DNA of 64,000 bases, taken from assembly GCF_023702125.1 (NCBI RefSeq), contig NZ_CP098415.1, positions 1,054,001-1,118,000 on the forward strand, read 5' to 3'. Numbering within the stretch: position 1 is the stretch's first letter; each line of letters opens with the position of its first letter. Source of the stretch: Halorubrum hochsteinianum. Lineage in GTDB: Archaea > Halobacteriota > Halobacteria > Halobacteriales > Haloferacaceae. Shown here piece by piece: positions 56,014-64,000 of this stretch. A program made the position numbers and the translations under genes. Under the pieces are notes generated by a model that did not search any database, was not told the origin of the DNA, and saw only the letters and a list, made by a program, of their open reading frames with translations.

Positions 56014-56868
56014 ATGACCGCGATTCGGGTGCTGAGCTACAACGTCCGCTACGCCAACCGCGGCGACCACCACGACGCCTGGCACGACCGCCGCGACGCG
56101 GTCGGGCGGGTCGTCCGCTTCCACCGGCCCGACGTCGCCGCCTTCCAAGAGCCGCTCCCGGACCAGCGCCGGGACCTCCGCGAGCGGCTCCCTGCGTACG
56201 AGTTCGTCGGACGCGGCCGGGAGGCGGACGGGGAGGGGGAGGGCTGTCCCGTCGCGGTCCGGAGCGACCGCTGGGAGGTCACCGAGAGCGACACGTTCTG
56301 GCTCTCCGAGACGCCCGGAGAGCCCTCGACCGGCTGGGACGCGTCTCACCCGCGGATCGCGACGTGGGCGCGGGTCGAGCGCGCGGCGGCGGGTCCCGAC
56401 GGCGGCGACGCGCTCCTCGTCGTCAACACGCACTTCGACCACGTGAGCGCCCGCGCGCGCCGCGGGTCCGCGCGGCTGCTCCGCGACCGGCTCCCGGAGG
56501 TGGCGACCGCGAGCGGAGCGGAGTCCGAGGGCTCGGTGCCGACCGTCCTCGTCGGCGACCTCAACTGTACCCCCGGCTCCGAGCCGCATCGGATCCTCCT
56601 CGACGACGCCGGGAACGACGAAAACAACGCGGAGCCGGCCGACGGGGACGGTCTCGCGCTCCGCGACGCGGCGGCCGCCGCCGACCTCCGCCACGGCCCG
56701 GAGACGAGCCTCACGGACTTCGCCCGACTGATCGACGGCCGCCGGATCGACCACGCGCTCGTCTCGCCGGAGCTCTCGGTCGAGGCGTTCGCCACGCTCA
56801 CGGACCGGGACGACCGGGGGCGGTACCCCTCCGACCACCTGCCGATCCTCGCGCGGCTGTCGCTGTAG
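56014..56868 (+). CDS. Endonuclease/exonuclease/phosphatase (DNase I-like) family protein
   Basis: 284 residues. Catalytic motifs in order: RVLSYNVRYAN, VAAFQEPLPDQ (metal-binding Glu), VVNTHFDHVS, VLVGDLNCTPGS (Asp/Asn), RIDHALVSPEL and PSDHLPILARL (Asp-His pair). No signal peptide, so a cytoplasmic hydrolase of a phosphodiester or phosphomonoester; the family is too broad to name a substrate. Start fits the first strand and the promoter. Confidence 0.9.
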   Translation: MTAIRVLSYNVRYANRGDHHDAWHDRRDAVGRVVRFHRPDVAAFQEPLPDQRRDLRERLPAYEFVGRGREADGEGEGCPVAVRSDRWEVTESDTFWLSETPGEPSTGWDASHPRIATWARVERAAAGPDGGDALLVVNTHFDHVSARARRGSARLLRDRLPEVATASGAESEGSVPTVLVGDLNCTPGSEPHRILLDDAGNDENNAEPADGDGLALRDAAAAADLRHGPETSLTDFARLIDGRRIDHALVSPELSVEAFATLTDRDDRGRYPSDHLPILARLSL

Positions 56869-56953
56869 GCCGCTCCGCGCCGCCGATCGCTCGCCTGTCG
56901 CCGGCCGCCGACTGCTCGTCGTCCGCCCGCCGCCGACCAGCCGCCAACCCCGG

Positions 56954-57646
56954 CTACTCGTCGTCGGCCTCCTCGGCGTACTTCTCCAGGATGGTCTCGT
57001 AGCCGCGCTTGGCGGTCTCGTACGTCTCGCGGAGGTCGGCCACGGGCGTCTCGCTCGCGTCGACGCGGAGGTCGTTGTAGTACGGGTCGTCGGCCTCCGC
57101 CTCGGTGTTCTCGACGATCAGCGCCGCGGACTGGACCTCGAGGTCCTCGCGCTTGTCGCCGCCCGCGGCGTGGCCCGCGGCGAGGGCGTCGATCAGCCGC
57201 TCGGCGAGCGGCGCGTCGCCGTGCGCGTCGGACTCGTAGGCAGCGGCGGTGTCCTCGATCACGTCCTCGCCGGTCAGGAGGTTGCCCGCCACGGTGTAGT
57301 TTTCCCCCTCCGTGTGACCGTACCAGTCGTTACACTCGTCGCCGGAGAAGGCGAACGTCCCGTCGGCGTCGACGCCGTGGAGCTGGCGCTCGGCGCTCCC
57401 CTCGTCGGCGTTCAGGAGTGCTTGGAGGGCGTCGTCGACCGCGAGCCCGTCGCCGAGGTACTCGATCCCCTTCCGGCCCAGTTCGACGTTGACGAGCGAC
57501 TGGGTCGCCACCGCCCCGTCGGCGGAGGCGAACGGGCAGAGCGTGCCCACGCCCGGCAGCCGGGTGGTCACCGCCACGCCGAACCGGGTCTGGTCGTCGC
57601 CGTCCTCGTCGGTGTACCGCTCGCGAACGCAGATGCTGAACGTCAC
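56954..57646 (-). CDS. DUF1028 family protein (Ntn-hydrolase-like fold)
   Basis: 230 residues from a GTG at 57646. TFSICVRERY opens the first strand; GVAVTTRLPGVGTLCPFASA, ATQSLVNVELGRKGIEYLGD, VDADGTFAFSGDECNDWYGH and YTVAGNLLTGEDVIEDTAAA are the conserved blocks of DUF1028. The fold is related to Ntn hydrolases and the family is suspected of amidase or peptidase action; haloarchaeal members have no assigned role. The C-terminal 60 residues hold an acidic/helical segment. Convergent with the EEP gene. Confidence 0.87.
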   Translation of the reverse strand: MTFSICVRERYTDEDGDDQTRFGVAVTTRLPGVGTLCPFASADGAVATQSLVNVELGRKGIEYLGDGLAVDDALQALLNADEGSAERQLHGVDADGTFAFSGDECNDWYGHTEGENYTVAGNLLTGEDVIEDTAAAYESDAHGDAPLAERLIDALAAGHAAGGDKREDLEVQSAALIVENTEAEADDPYYNDLRVDASETPVADLRETYETAKRGYETILEKYAEEADDE

Positions 57647-58109
57647 ACCCGTACTGCGGCGGCGACCCGCAAAAGGGTGGGTTCCGGGGCCGATGGATCC
57701 GGTTCCACGAAGACGGTTCCGGCTCCGCGAACCACGAAGCCGGATCCGGCCCCGCGAACGACGATGCGCGCGCGAGCCGTTCCGGCGGGGCGGCCGACCA
57801 CCCCTGCCGTCGATCTCACGAACGTCAGATAAACCCGGCCGACGGACCGTCAGCGATCGGGGCGGATCCGGCGACGGCGGCGGCGGCGATCGGGTCGTGT
57901 CGGATGTCAACTGCCGACATACTTATCCGTGCCAATCCCCCCCACATATATAGCCTCGGATACGGGCGAACCGACCACCGGACCGACGCACACGCCGACG
58001 ACGCGCTGCTCGCGGCTCGACGAGTTGTTGACACGCGCACGGAGAGCGACCGCTCCGTCGGCCGCGTCGGCCGGAGACGCCGCCCGGACCTCCGAGCGAA
58101 CGTGATACG
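57647..58109. other. Divergent spacer and possible long leader of the PrkA operon
   Basis: 463 bases without a convincing gene. For the DUF1028 gene, CCCTTTTGCG lies about 25 bases upstream of its GTG. For the PrkA operon the best promoter-like elements, ACATACTTATCC (near 57918) and ACATATATAGC (near 57944), are 165-190 bases before ATG 58110, implying a long untranslated leader. The leader part is GC-rich and can fold; no riboswitch class is recognised. Confidence 0.5.
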
Positions 58110-60197
58110 ATGGCAGACACCACCGCGGAACGACACACGCTCGAACGGCTCAGCGAGGAGTACCGGACGGAGGTCCCCGACGACCTCAGAGCGGCGCGAT
58201 CGTTCGACTGGTACCTCGACGCGCTGTACGACGACCCGCGGGTCGCGCGGAACGCCCACCAGCGCGTCGCGGACATGTTCGACCACTACGGGACCCACTA
58301 CGACGAGGAGCGCGGCGTCGTCGAGTACGCGCTCGCCGCCGAGGACCCGCTCCACGACGGCGAGAACGTCTTCTACGGCCGCGAGGTCCACGAGGCGATC
58401 CACGAGTTCGTCAACAAGGTGAAGTCCGGCGCTCGGGGGCTCGGTCCCGAAAAGCGGATCAAGCTCCTGCTCGGCCCGGTCGGCTCCGGGAAGTCGCACT
58501 TCGATTACCTCGTGCGCCGCTACTTCGAGGCGTACACCCGCGAGGACGCGGGCCGGATGTACACCTTCCGCTGGGTCGACCTCTGTTCGGTGATCGACGA
58601 CCAAGACCCCGACGACGACGTGGTCCGGTCGCCGATGAACCAGGACCCCCTCGTGCTGCTCCCGAAGGCGCAGCGGCAGGCGGTGATCGACGATCTCAAC
58701 GAGCGGCTCGACGCCCCCTACACGCTGCGGAACGACCAGCACCCGGACCCGGCCTCGGAGTTCTACCTGAACGAACTGCTCGCGCACTACGACGACGACC
58801 TCGAACGCGTCCTCGACGAGCACGTCGAGGTCGTCCGGCTCGTCGCCGACGAGAACCGCCGCGAGTGCATCGAGACGTTCGAGCCGAAGGACAAGAAGAA
58901 CCAGGACGAGACGGAGCTGACCGGCGACGTCAACTACGCGAAGCTCGCCGTCTACGGCGAGTCCGACCCGCGCGCGTTCGACTACGCCGGCGCGTTCTGC
59001 AACGCCAACCGCGGGCTGTTCTCCGGCGAGGAGCTGTTGAAACTCCAGCGGGAGTTCCTCTACGACTTCCTCCACGCCTCTCAGGAGTCGACGATCAAGC
59101 CGAAGAACAACCCCCGGATCGACATCGATCAGGTGATCGTCGGCCGGACGAACATGCCGGAGTACCGCGAGAAGACCGGCGACGAGAAGATGGAGGCGTT
59201 CAACGACCGCACCAAGCGGATCGACTACCCGTACGTGCTGGAGTACGAGTCAGAGGCGCGGATCTACGAGAAGATGCTCGCCAACGCCGACGTGCCCAAC
59301 GTCCACGTCGAGCCGCACGCGCTGGAGATGGCCGGCCTCTTCGGCGTGCTCACTCGCCTCGAAGAGCCGACCGACGAGACGGTGACGCTCGTCGAGAAGG
59401 CGAAGGCGTACAACGGCGAGTTGGAGGACGAGGAGATCGACCGCCGGAAGCTCCGCGAGGACGCCGCCGAGTCCGCCGACATCGGCGAGGGGATGGACGG
59501 GATCTCCGCGCGGTTCGTCGGCGACGAGATCGCCGAGGCGATCATGGACGCGACGCACCGCGACCGCAGCCACCTCTCGCCGCTGTCCGTCTTCGACCAC
59601 TTCGAGGCGAACCTCGGCGGGCACGGCTCGGTCGCGGCCGACGACCTCGACCGCTACGAGCGGCTGCTCGACCGGGTCCGCGAGGAGTACCGCGAGCGCG
59701 CCATCGAGGACGTGCGCCACGCGTTAGCGTACGACGTCGACGAGCTCCGGCGACAGGGCGAGAAGTACATGGACCACGTGATGGCGTACATCGACGACGA
59801 CACCGTCGACGACGAGCTGACCGGGAGGGAGAGCGAGCCGGACGAGACGTTCCTGCGCGCGGTCGAGGAGCAGCTCGATGTTCCCTCCGACCGCAAGGAC
59901 GACTTCAGACAGGAGGTGTCGAACTGGGTCTCCCGACGCGCCCGCGAGGGCCGCGGGTTCGACCCGCAGGAGAACGACCGGCTCCGGCGCGCCCTCGAAC
60001 GGAAGCTCTGGGAGGACAAGAAGCACAACATCAACTTCTCCGCGCTGGTGTCCGCGACCGACCTCGACGACGAGGACCGGAGCGCGTGGGTCGACGCCTT
60101 GGTCGACCGCGGGTACTCCGAGGACGGCGCGGCGGAGGTGCTGGAGTACGCGGGCGCGGCGGTCGCGCGCTCGGAGATCGAGGACGGCGGGGACTGA
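58110..60197 (+). CDS. prkA: PrkA-type AAA+ protein (serine kinase/protease), first copy
   Basis: 695 residues. FYGREVHEAIHEFVNKVKSG and RIKLLLGPVGSGKSHFDYLV (Walker A about 121-128) open the AAA+ domain; PRAFDYAGAFCNANRGLFSG is the Walker B/sensor region and PRIDIDQVIVGRTNMPEYRE the sensor I region of PrkA. The C-terminal half (about 450-695) is helical. Bacterial PrkA (YeaG) was named a Ser/Thr kinase; work on Bacillus PrkA suggests an ATP-dependent protease instead. It is linked, as in bacteria, to a YeaH/DUF444 gene. The next ATG follows the stop by one base. Confidence 0.92.
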   Translation: MADTTAERHTLERLSEEYRTEVPDDLRAARSFDWYLDALYDDPRVARNAHQRVADMFDHYGTHYDEERGVVEYALAAEDPLHDGENVFYGREVHEAIHEFVNKVKSGARGLGPEKRIKLLLGPVGSGKSHFDYLVRRYFEAYTREDAGRMYTFRWVDLCSVIDDQDPDDDVVRSPMNQDPLVLLPKAQRQAVIDDLNERLDAPYTLRNDQHPDPASEFYLNELLAHYDDDLERVLDEHVEVVRLVADENRRECIETFEPKDKKNQDETELTGDVNYAKLAVYGESDPRAFDYAGAFCNANRGLFSGEELLKLQREFLYDFLHASQESTIKPKNNPRIDIDQVIVGRTNMPEYREKTGDEKMEAFNDRTKRIDYPYVLEYESEARIYEKMLANADVPNVHVEPHALEMAGLFGVLTRLEEPTDETVTLVEKAKAYNGELEDEEIDRRKLREDAAESADIGEGMDGISARFVGDEIAEAIMDATHRDRSHLSPLSVFDHFEANLGGHGSVAADDLDRYERLLDRVREEYRERAIEDVRHALAYDVDELRRQGEKYMDHVMAYIDDDTVDDELTGRESEPDETFLRAVEEQLDVPSDRKDDFRQEVSNWVSRRAREGRGFDPQENDRLRRALERKLWEDKKHNINFSALVSATDLDDEDRSAWVDALVDRGYSEDGAAEVLEYAGAAVARSEIEDGGD

Positions 60198-60198
60198 G

Positions 60199-62601
60199 AT
60201 GAGCGACCGCACCCGATCCGACGGCGAGTCGTTCGTCGCCGCGGCCGACGAGACCCTGCGGGGGGCGTACGACCCGCCGATGAGCCTCGAATCGTACGTC
60301 GACCGCGTGTTGGAACACCCGACCGCGGCCGCCTCCGGGGCGGGGTACCTCCTCGCGGCCGTCGAGGCGTACGGCACCCGGGAGGTCCGCGAGCGCGGCG
60401 AGACGCTCGACCGCTACCGCTTCTTCGACGACCCGGCGAACGACGGCGAACACGCCGTGTTGGGGAACACCCGCGCGCTCAACGCGTTCGTCGACGACCT
60501 CCGCGCGGCCGCCGCCGGGCGGGGGAACGACGAGACGATAGTCTGGATCGACGGCCCCACGGCGACCGGGAAGTCGGAGTTCAAGCGGTGCCTGGTAAAC
60601 GGGCTCCGCGCGTTCTCGAAGACAGACGCCGGGCGGCGGTACACCGTCGAGTGGAACGTCGCGGGCGCGGGGAGCGGGGCCGGGGGCGGGACCGGATCGG
60701 CGTCGCTGTCGTACGGCGACGGCGGCGACGCGGGCGAGTGGTACCGCAGTCCGGTCCAGACGCATCCCCTGTCGGTGTTCCCCGAGTCCGTCCGGGAGTC
60801 GATCGCCGACGCGGTCGACGGCGACGCCTACCCGATCGCCGCCGACGTGGACCTTGACCCGTTCAGCCGCGAGGCGTACGACCACCTCGAATCCGCCTAC
60901 CGGGAGCGGGAGCGCCGCGACCTCTTCTCGGCGATCACCGACCGCGACCACCTGCGCGTGACGAGCTACGTCGTCGACGTGGGACGCGGGATCGGCGTCC
61001 TCCACGCCGAGGACGACGGGACGGCGAAAGAGCGGCTCGTCGGCTCGTGGATGGGCGGGATGCTGCGCGAACTCGACTCGCGCGGCCGGAAGAACCCGCA
61101 GGCGTTCAGCTACGACGGCGTGCTCTCGCAGGGCAACGGCGTCGCCACCGTCGTCGAGGACGCGAGCCAGCACGCGGACCTGCTCCGGCGGCTGCTCAAC
61201 GTCCCGGACGAGCGCCGGGTGAAACTGGACAAGGGGATCGGGATGGACTTGGACACCCAGCTGATCGTCATCTCGAACCCCGACCTCGACGCGGAGCTGG
61301 ACCGGCACGCCGAGCGCGGCGACGCCGACCCGCTGAAGGCGCTGAAGCGCCGGCTCTCGAAACACGAGTTCCGATACCTCACGAACCGCCGGCTGGAGGC
61401 GCGGCTGCTCCGACGCGAGATCGCCGGCGCGACGGCGGTCGCCGGAGGGATCGGCGAGGGGGTCGACGACCGTGGCGGTGCGGACGAGCCGGAGGCCGAC
61501 GCCGACGACCCCGGCGTGGCCCCGCTGACGGTCGAGGTCCGGGAGTCCGACGGGAGCGTCGTCGAGCGCGAGATCGCCCCCCACGCGGTCGGGGCGGCGG
61601 CGCTGTACGCGGTCGTCACGCGGCTCGACGCCGACGACCTGCCCGGCGACCTCGACCTGATCGAGACGGCCGAGCTGTACGAGACCGGCGAGGTCCGGCG
61701 CGGCGACGACGCGGTCACCGTCGACGACGTCGACCTCGCCGAGGGGGACGGCCGCAACGGGATCCCCGTCACCTACGCCCGCGACGCGATCGCCGACCTG
61801 CTCGCGACGACCGCCGACCGGAGCCACCCCGACCTCCCGGTCGAGCGCGTGGTCACCCCGACGGACGTGCTCGCGGCGCTCGCCAACGGCCTCGCCGACG
61901 CCCCCGTCTTCTCGCGGGCGGAGGCCGCGGAGTTCGAGGGGCGGCGCGGGCCGGTCGCGTCGCGGATCCGCGAGCGGCAGCGCGAGGACGTGATCGACGC
62001 GATCCTCGCGGAGGAGACCGTCCCCGCCGAGACGGTCGCCGAGTACGTCGAACACGTGTACGCGTGGGACGACGCGGACCCGACGGCGCGCGGCCGCGAC
62101 GACGAGCCGCCGGACCCGCTCGTCATGAAGGTGTTCGAGACGGAGACGCTCGGACGGTTCGACGAGGGCGACTACCGCGGGACCGAGCCGGGCCGCGACG
62201 TCGAGCGCTTCCGGCGCGAACGGGTCATCCGCGGGCTCACGCGCTACGCGTGGCGCAACCGCGACGACGCGTTCAGCGTCGACGAGATGGACCTCGGGGA
62301 GGTGCCCGAACTCGAGTCGGTGATCGACGCCAACGAGCTCGCCGACGTGAAGCGCCGGTTCCCCGACCTCGACCCGGCGGCGTGGCCGGACCCGCCCGAC
62401 GACACCGAGACGGCGCGGGTGAAGGCGGCGGCGATCGACCGCCTGTGCGAGCGCGGCTACAGCCGCGCGTCCGCGGAGCTGACGAGCCGCGCCGTGATGG
62501 AGGACGTCCGCGAGGAGTGGGCCGAGGTCGGCGACCCGGCGAGCGACGGCGGGCGGCCGGGCGACGGCGGTCCGAACGGGGGTGAGAGCCCGTGGGACTG
62601 A
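60199..62601 (+). CDS. PrkA-type AAA+ protein, second, divergent copy
   Basis: 800 residues. [20 protein letters not shown] is Walker A (about 117-124); [39 protein letters not shown] and [20 protein letters not shown] fill the Walker B and sensor I positions but lack the NRG of the first copy. Inserts of Gly/Ala (about 157-178) and a charged linker (about 420-445) enlarge it. The C-terminal 350 residues are helical, with AERLY-free winged-helix-like parts such as [20 protein letters not shown]. Overlaps the next gene by ten bases. Likely partner or regulator of the first copy. Confidence 0.87.
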   Translation: MSDRTRSDGESFVAAADETLRGAYDPPMSLESYVDRVLEHPTAAASGAGYLLAAVEAYGTREVRERGETLDRYRFFDDPANDGEHAVLGNTRALNAFVDDLRAAAAGRGNDETIVWIDGPTATGKSEFKRCLVNGLRAFSKTDAGRRYTVEWNVAGAGSGAGGGTGSASLSYGDGGDAGEWYRSPVQTHPLSVFPESVRESIADAVDGDAYPIAADVDLDPFSREAYDHLESAYRERERRDLFSAITDRDHLRVTSYVVDVGRGIGVLHAEDDGTAKERLVGSWMGGMLRELDSRGRKNPQAFSYDGVLSQGNGVATVVEDASQHADLLRRLLNVPDERRVKLDKGIGMDLDTQLIVISNPDLDAELDRHAERGDADPLKALKRRLSKHEFRYLTNRRLEARLLRREIAGATAVAGGIGEGVDDRGGADEPEADADDPGVAPLTVEVRESDGSVVEREIAPHAVGAAALYAVVTRLDADDLPGDLDLIETAELYETGEVRRGDDAVTVDDVDLAEGDGRNGIPVTYARDAIADLLATTADRSHPDLPVERVVTPTDVLAALANGLADAPVFSRAEAAEFEGRRGPVASRIRERQREDVIDAILAEETVPAETVAEYVEHVYAWDDADPTARGRDDEPPDPLVMKVFETETLGRFDEGDYRGTEPGRDVERFRRERVIRGLTRYAWRNRDDAFSVDEMDLGEVPELESVIDANELADVKRRFPDLDPAAWPDPPDDTETARVKAAAIDRLCERGYSRASAELTSRAVMEDVREEWAEVGDPASDGGRPGDGGPNGGESPWD

Positions 62602-63989
62602 CCGAGGACCGCGAGCGGTTCCGGGAGGTCGGCGAGACGCGCCGCGAGGACCTCGCCGAGTTCATCAGTCACGGCGACCTCGGCGGCTCCGGCCCCGACC
62701 GGATCCGGATCCCGGTCAAGCTGATCGATCTGCCCGCGTTCGAGTACGATCAGCGCTCCGCGGGCGGCGTGGGGCAGGGGGGCGACGGACAGCCGCAGCC
62801 CGGCCAGCCGGTCGACCCCGAACCGGGGGACGGCGACGAGGAGGGCGACCCCGGCGAGGAGGGCGGCGACCACGAGTACTACGAGATGGACCCCGAGGAG
62901 TTCGCCAAGGAGCTCGACGAGGCGCTCGGCCTCGACCTCGAACCGAAGGGGAAGCGGGTGGTCGAGGAGGTGGAGGGCGACTTCACCGACACCGCCCGCT
63001 CGGGGCCGCGGGGCACCCTCGACGTCGACGAGTTCTTCAAGCGCGGGCTGAAGCGACACCTCGCGACGGACTTCGACGAGGCGTACGTCCTGGAGGGGCT
63101 GTTCGTCGACGGTGCCGACGTCGACGACGTGTTCGCGTGGGCGCGCGGCGACGGGGTCCCCGTCTCCCGGGCGTGGATCGCGGACGCGGCCGCGACGCTC
63201 GAAGCCGAGCGGGGCGAGCCCGTGACCGCGCTCGACCGCTGGGCGAGCTTCGACGCGCTCGCCGACGGGGTCGAGCGCGACTCCGTCACGCGCCGGATCC
63301 GCGAGGAGGGGCTCGACAGCGTCCCGTTCCGGCGCGAGGACGAGCGGTTCCGCCACCCGGAGGTGATCGAGGAGCGCGAGCGCAACGTGGTCGTGATCAA
63401 CGTCCGCGACGCCTCCGGCTCGATGCGCGAGACGAAGCGGGAGCTGGTCGAGCGGGTGTTCACCCCGATGGACTGGTACCTGACTGGGAAGTACGACGCC
63501 GCCGAGTTCCGGTACGTCGTCCACGACGCCGAGGCGTGGGAGGTGGACCGCGAGGAGTTCTTCGGGATCCAGTCCGGCGGCGGAACCCGGATCTCCAGCG
63601 CGTACGAACTCGTCGCGGAGATCCTGGAGGAGTACCCGTACAGCGAGTGGAACCGATACGTGTTCGCCGCGGGCGACTCCGAGAACGCGGGCAGCGACAC
63701 GACCGAGTCGGTGATCCCGCTGATGGAGTCGATCGACGCCAACCTTCAGGCGTACGTCGAGACCCAGCCCGGCGGCGGCGCGGCAAACGCCCGCCACGCC
63801 GACGAGGTCGAGGCCGCCTTCGACGACGGCGACGGCGTGGCCGTCGCGCGCGTCTCGGAGCCCGACGACGTCACCGACGCGATCTACGAGATCCTCAGCA
63901 CCGAGTCGAACGCCGAGTCGGACGGAGCGGGGGCCGGCGGCGCGGGCGGGGCCCCCCGCGGGCGGACCGACGGGGGTGACCGCCGATGA
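62592..63989 (+). CDS. YeaH/YhbH (DUF444) family protein with a von Willebrand A-like domain
   Basis: 465 residues from GTG 62592, ten bases inside the previous gene. [20 protein letters not shown] and [20 protein letters not shown] are the N-terminal core, then a Gly/Gln/Asp linker. The C-terminal half is a VWA-like domain with a MIDAS-type [16 protein letters not shown] (about 267-282), [20 protein letters not shown] and [20 protein letters not shown]. Bacterial YeaH works with YeaG/PrkA in nitrogen starvation and stationary phase. The stop overlaps the next ATG (ATGA). Confidence 0.93.
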   Translation: MGLTEDRERFREVGETRREDLAEFISHGDLGGSGPDRIRIPVKLIDLPAFEYDQRSAGGVGQGGDGQPQPGQPVDPEPGDGDEEGDPGEEGGDHEYYEMDPEEFAKELDEALGLDLEPKGKRVVEEVEGDFTDTARSGPRGTLDVDEFFKRGLKRHLATDFDEAYVLEGLFVDGADVDDVFAWARGDGVPVSRAWIADAAATLEAERGEPVTALDRWASFDALADGVERDSVTRRIREEGLDSVPFRREDERFRHPEVIEERERNVVVINVRDASGSMRETKRELVERVFTPMDWYLTGKYDAAEFRYVVHDAEAWEVDREEFFGIQSGGGTRISSAYELVAEILEEYPYSEWNRYVFAAGDSENAGSDTTESVIPLMESIDANLQAYVETQPGGGAANARHADEVEAAFDDGDGVAVARVSEPDDVTDAIYEILSTESNAESDGAGAGGAGGAPRGRTDGGDRR

Positions 63990-64000
63990 GGGACGACCGC
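63986..64000 (+). CDS. Start of the next operon gene, probably SpoVR family (3' cut)
   Basis: Only ATG and four further codons (MRDDR) are present, overlapping the previous stop as ATGA. The identification rests on operon context: PrkA and YeaH/DUF444 genes are followed by a SpoVR/YcgB gene in many bacteria and haloarchaea. Sequence alone says nothing. Confidence 0.4.

Noticed and set aside
1-64000. CRISPR array or insertion sequence
   Set aside because: No set of regularly spaced identical 24-37 base repeats with unique spacers, and no transposase or IS ends were seen; the repeats found are coding tandem repeats, tRNA-derived copies or hairpin modules.

Overview
The window reads as chromosomal DNA of an extremely halophilic archaeon of the Halobacteria, most like Halorubrum or a close relative. 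The grounds are very high GC, acidic (Asp/Glu-rich) proteins, TATA-like boxes 22-35 bases upstream of start codons with little or no leader, and archaeal marker genes (TFB, ribosomal protein L10e, NucS, archaeal MptD). The genus is an inference from style, not from a search. 63 protein genes (two cut by the window edges), one further start of a gene at the right edge counted among them, and two tRNA genes are supported; most are single genes or short operons with overlapping stop/start codons.

Layout. 1-3.5 kb: an overlapping five-gene cell-surface operon built around a SipW-type signal peptidase. 3.6-13.5 kb: ZIP metal transporter, thiD, a FrnE-like oxidoreductase, a two-gene unit of a circularly permuted substrate-binding protein plus a PAP2 phosphatase, small conserved haloarchaeal genes, a HIT protein and a ParA-like protein with a defective P-loop. 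13.7-18.8 kb: TFB, an ACR3-type carrier, an HFX_2341-type regulator and a GTPBP1-like GTPase. 19-25.3 kb: a complete peptide-type ABC importer. 25.3-35 kb: MptD, MTA/SAH deaminase, S-adenosylhomocysteine hydrolase, NucS, L10e and a Ski2-like helicase. 35-38.5 kb: tRNA-Pro(UGG) and tRNA-Phe(GAA), each followed by two imperfect copies of its own 3' part, flanking a DsrE protein, an orphan C5 DNA methyltransferase and a beta carbonic anhydrase. 38.5-49 kb: housekeeping and small zinc-ribbon genes, ROK kinase, PrsW, FAU-1-like RNase. 49-53 kb: a very large secreted GH97 glycosidase. 53-58 kb: NifU-type protein, membrane ferredoxin, PUA protein, EEP nuclease, DUF1028. 58-64 kb: a PrkA-PrkA2-YeaH/DUF444 operon whose next gene, probably SpoVR, is cut off.

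The least explained material is non-coding. Three intergenic copies (about 4.4, 27.8 and 55.5 kb) of a modular repeat share fixed boxes and variable but self-complementary hairpins; the stems differ between copies yet stay paired, which points to a selected structure. The two tRNA loci carry a similar pattern: hairpins inserted between, or inside, tandem copies of the tRNA 3' end. These, the permuted binding protein with its PAP2 partner, and the paired PrkA operon are the parts most worth following up.
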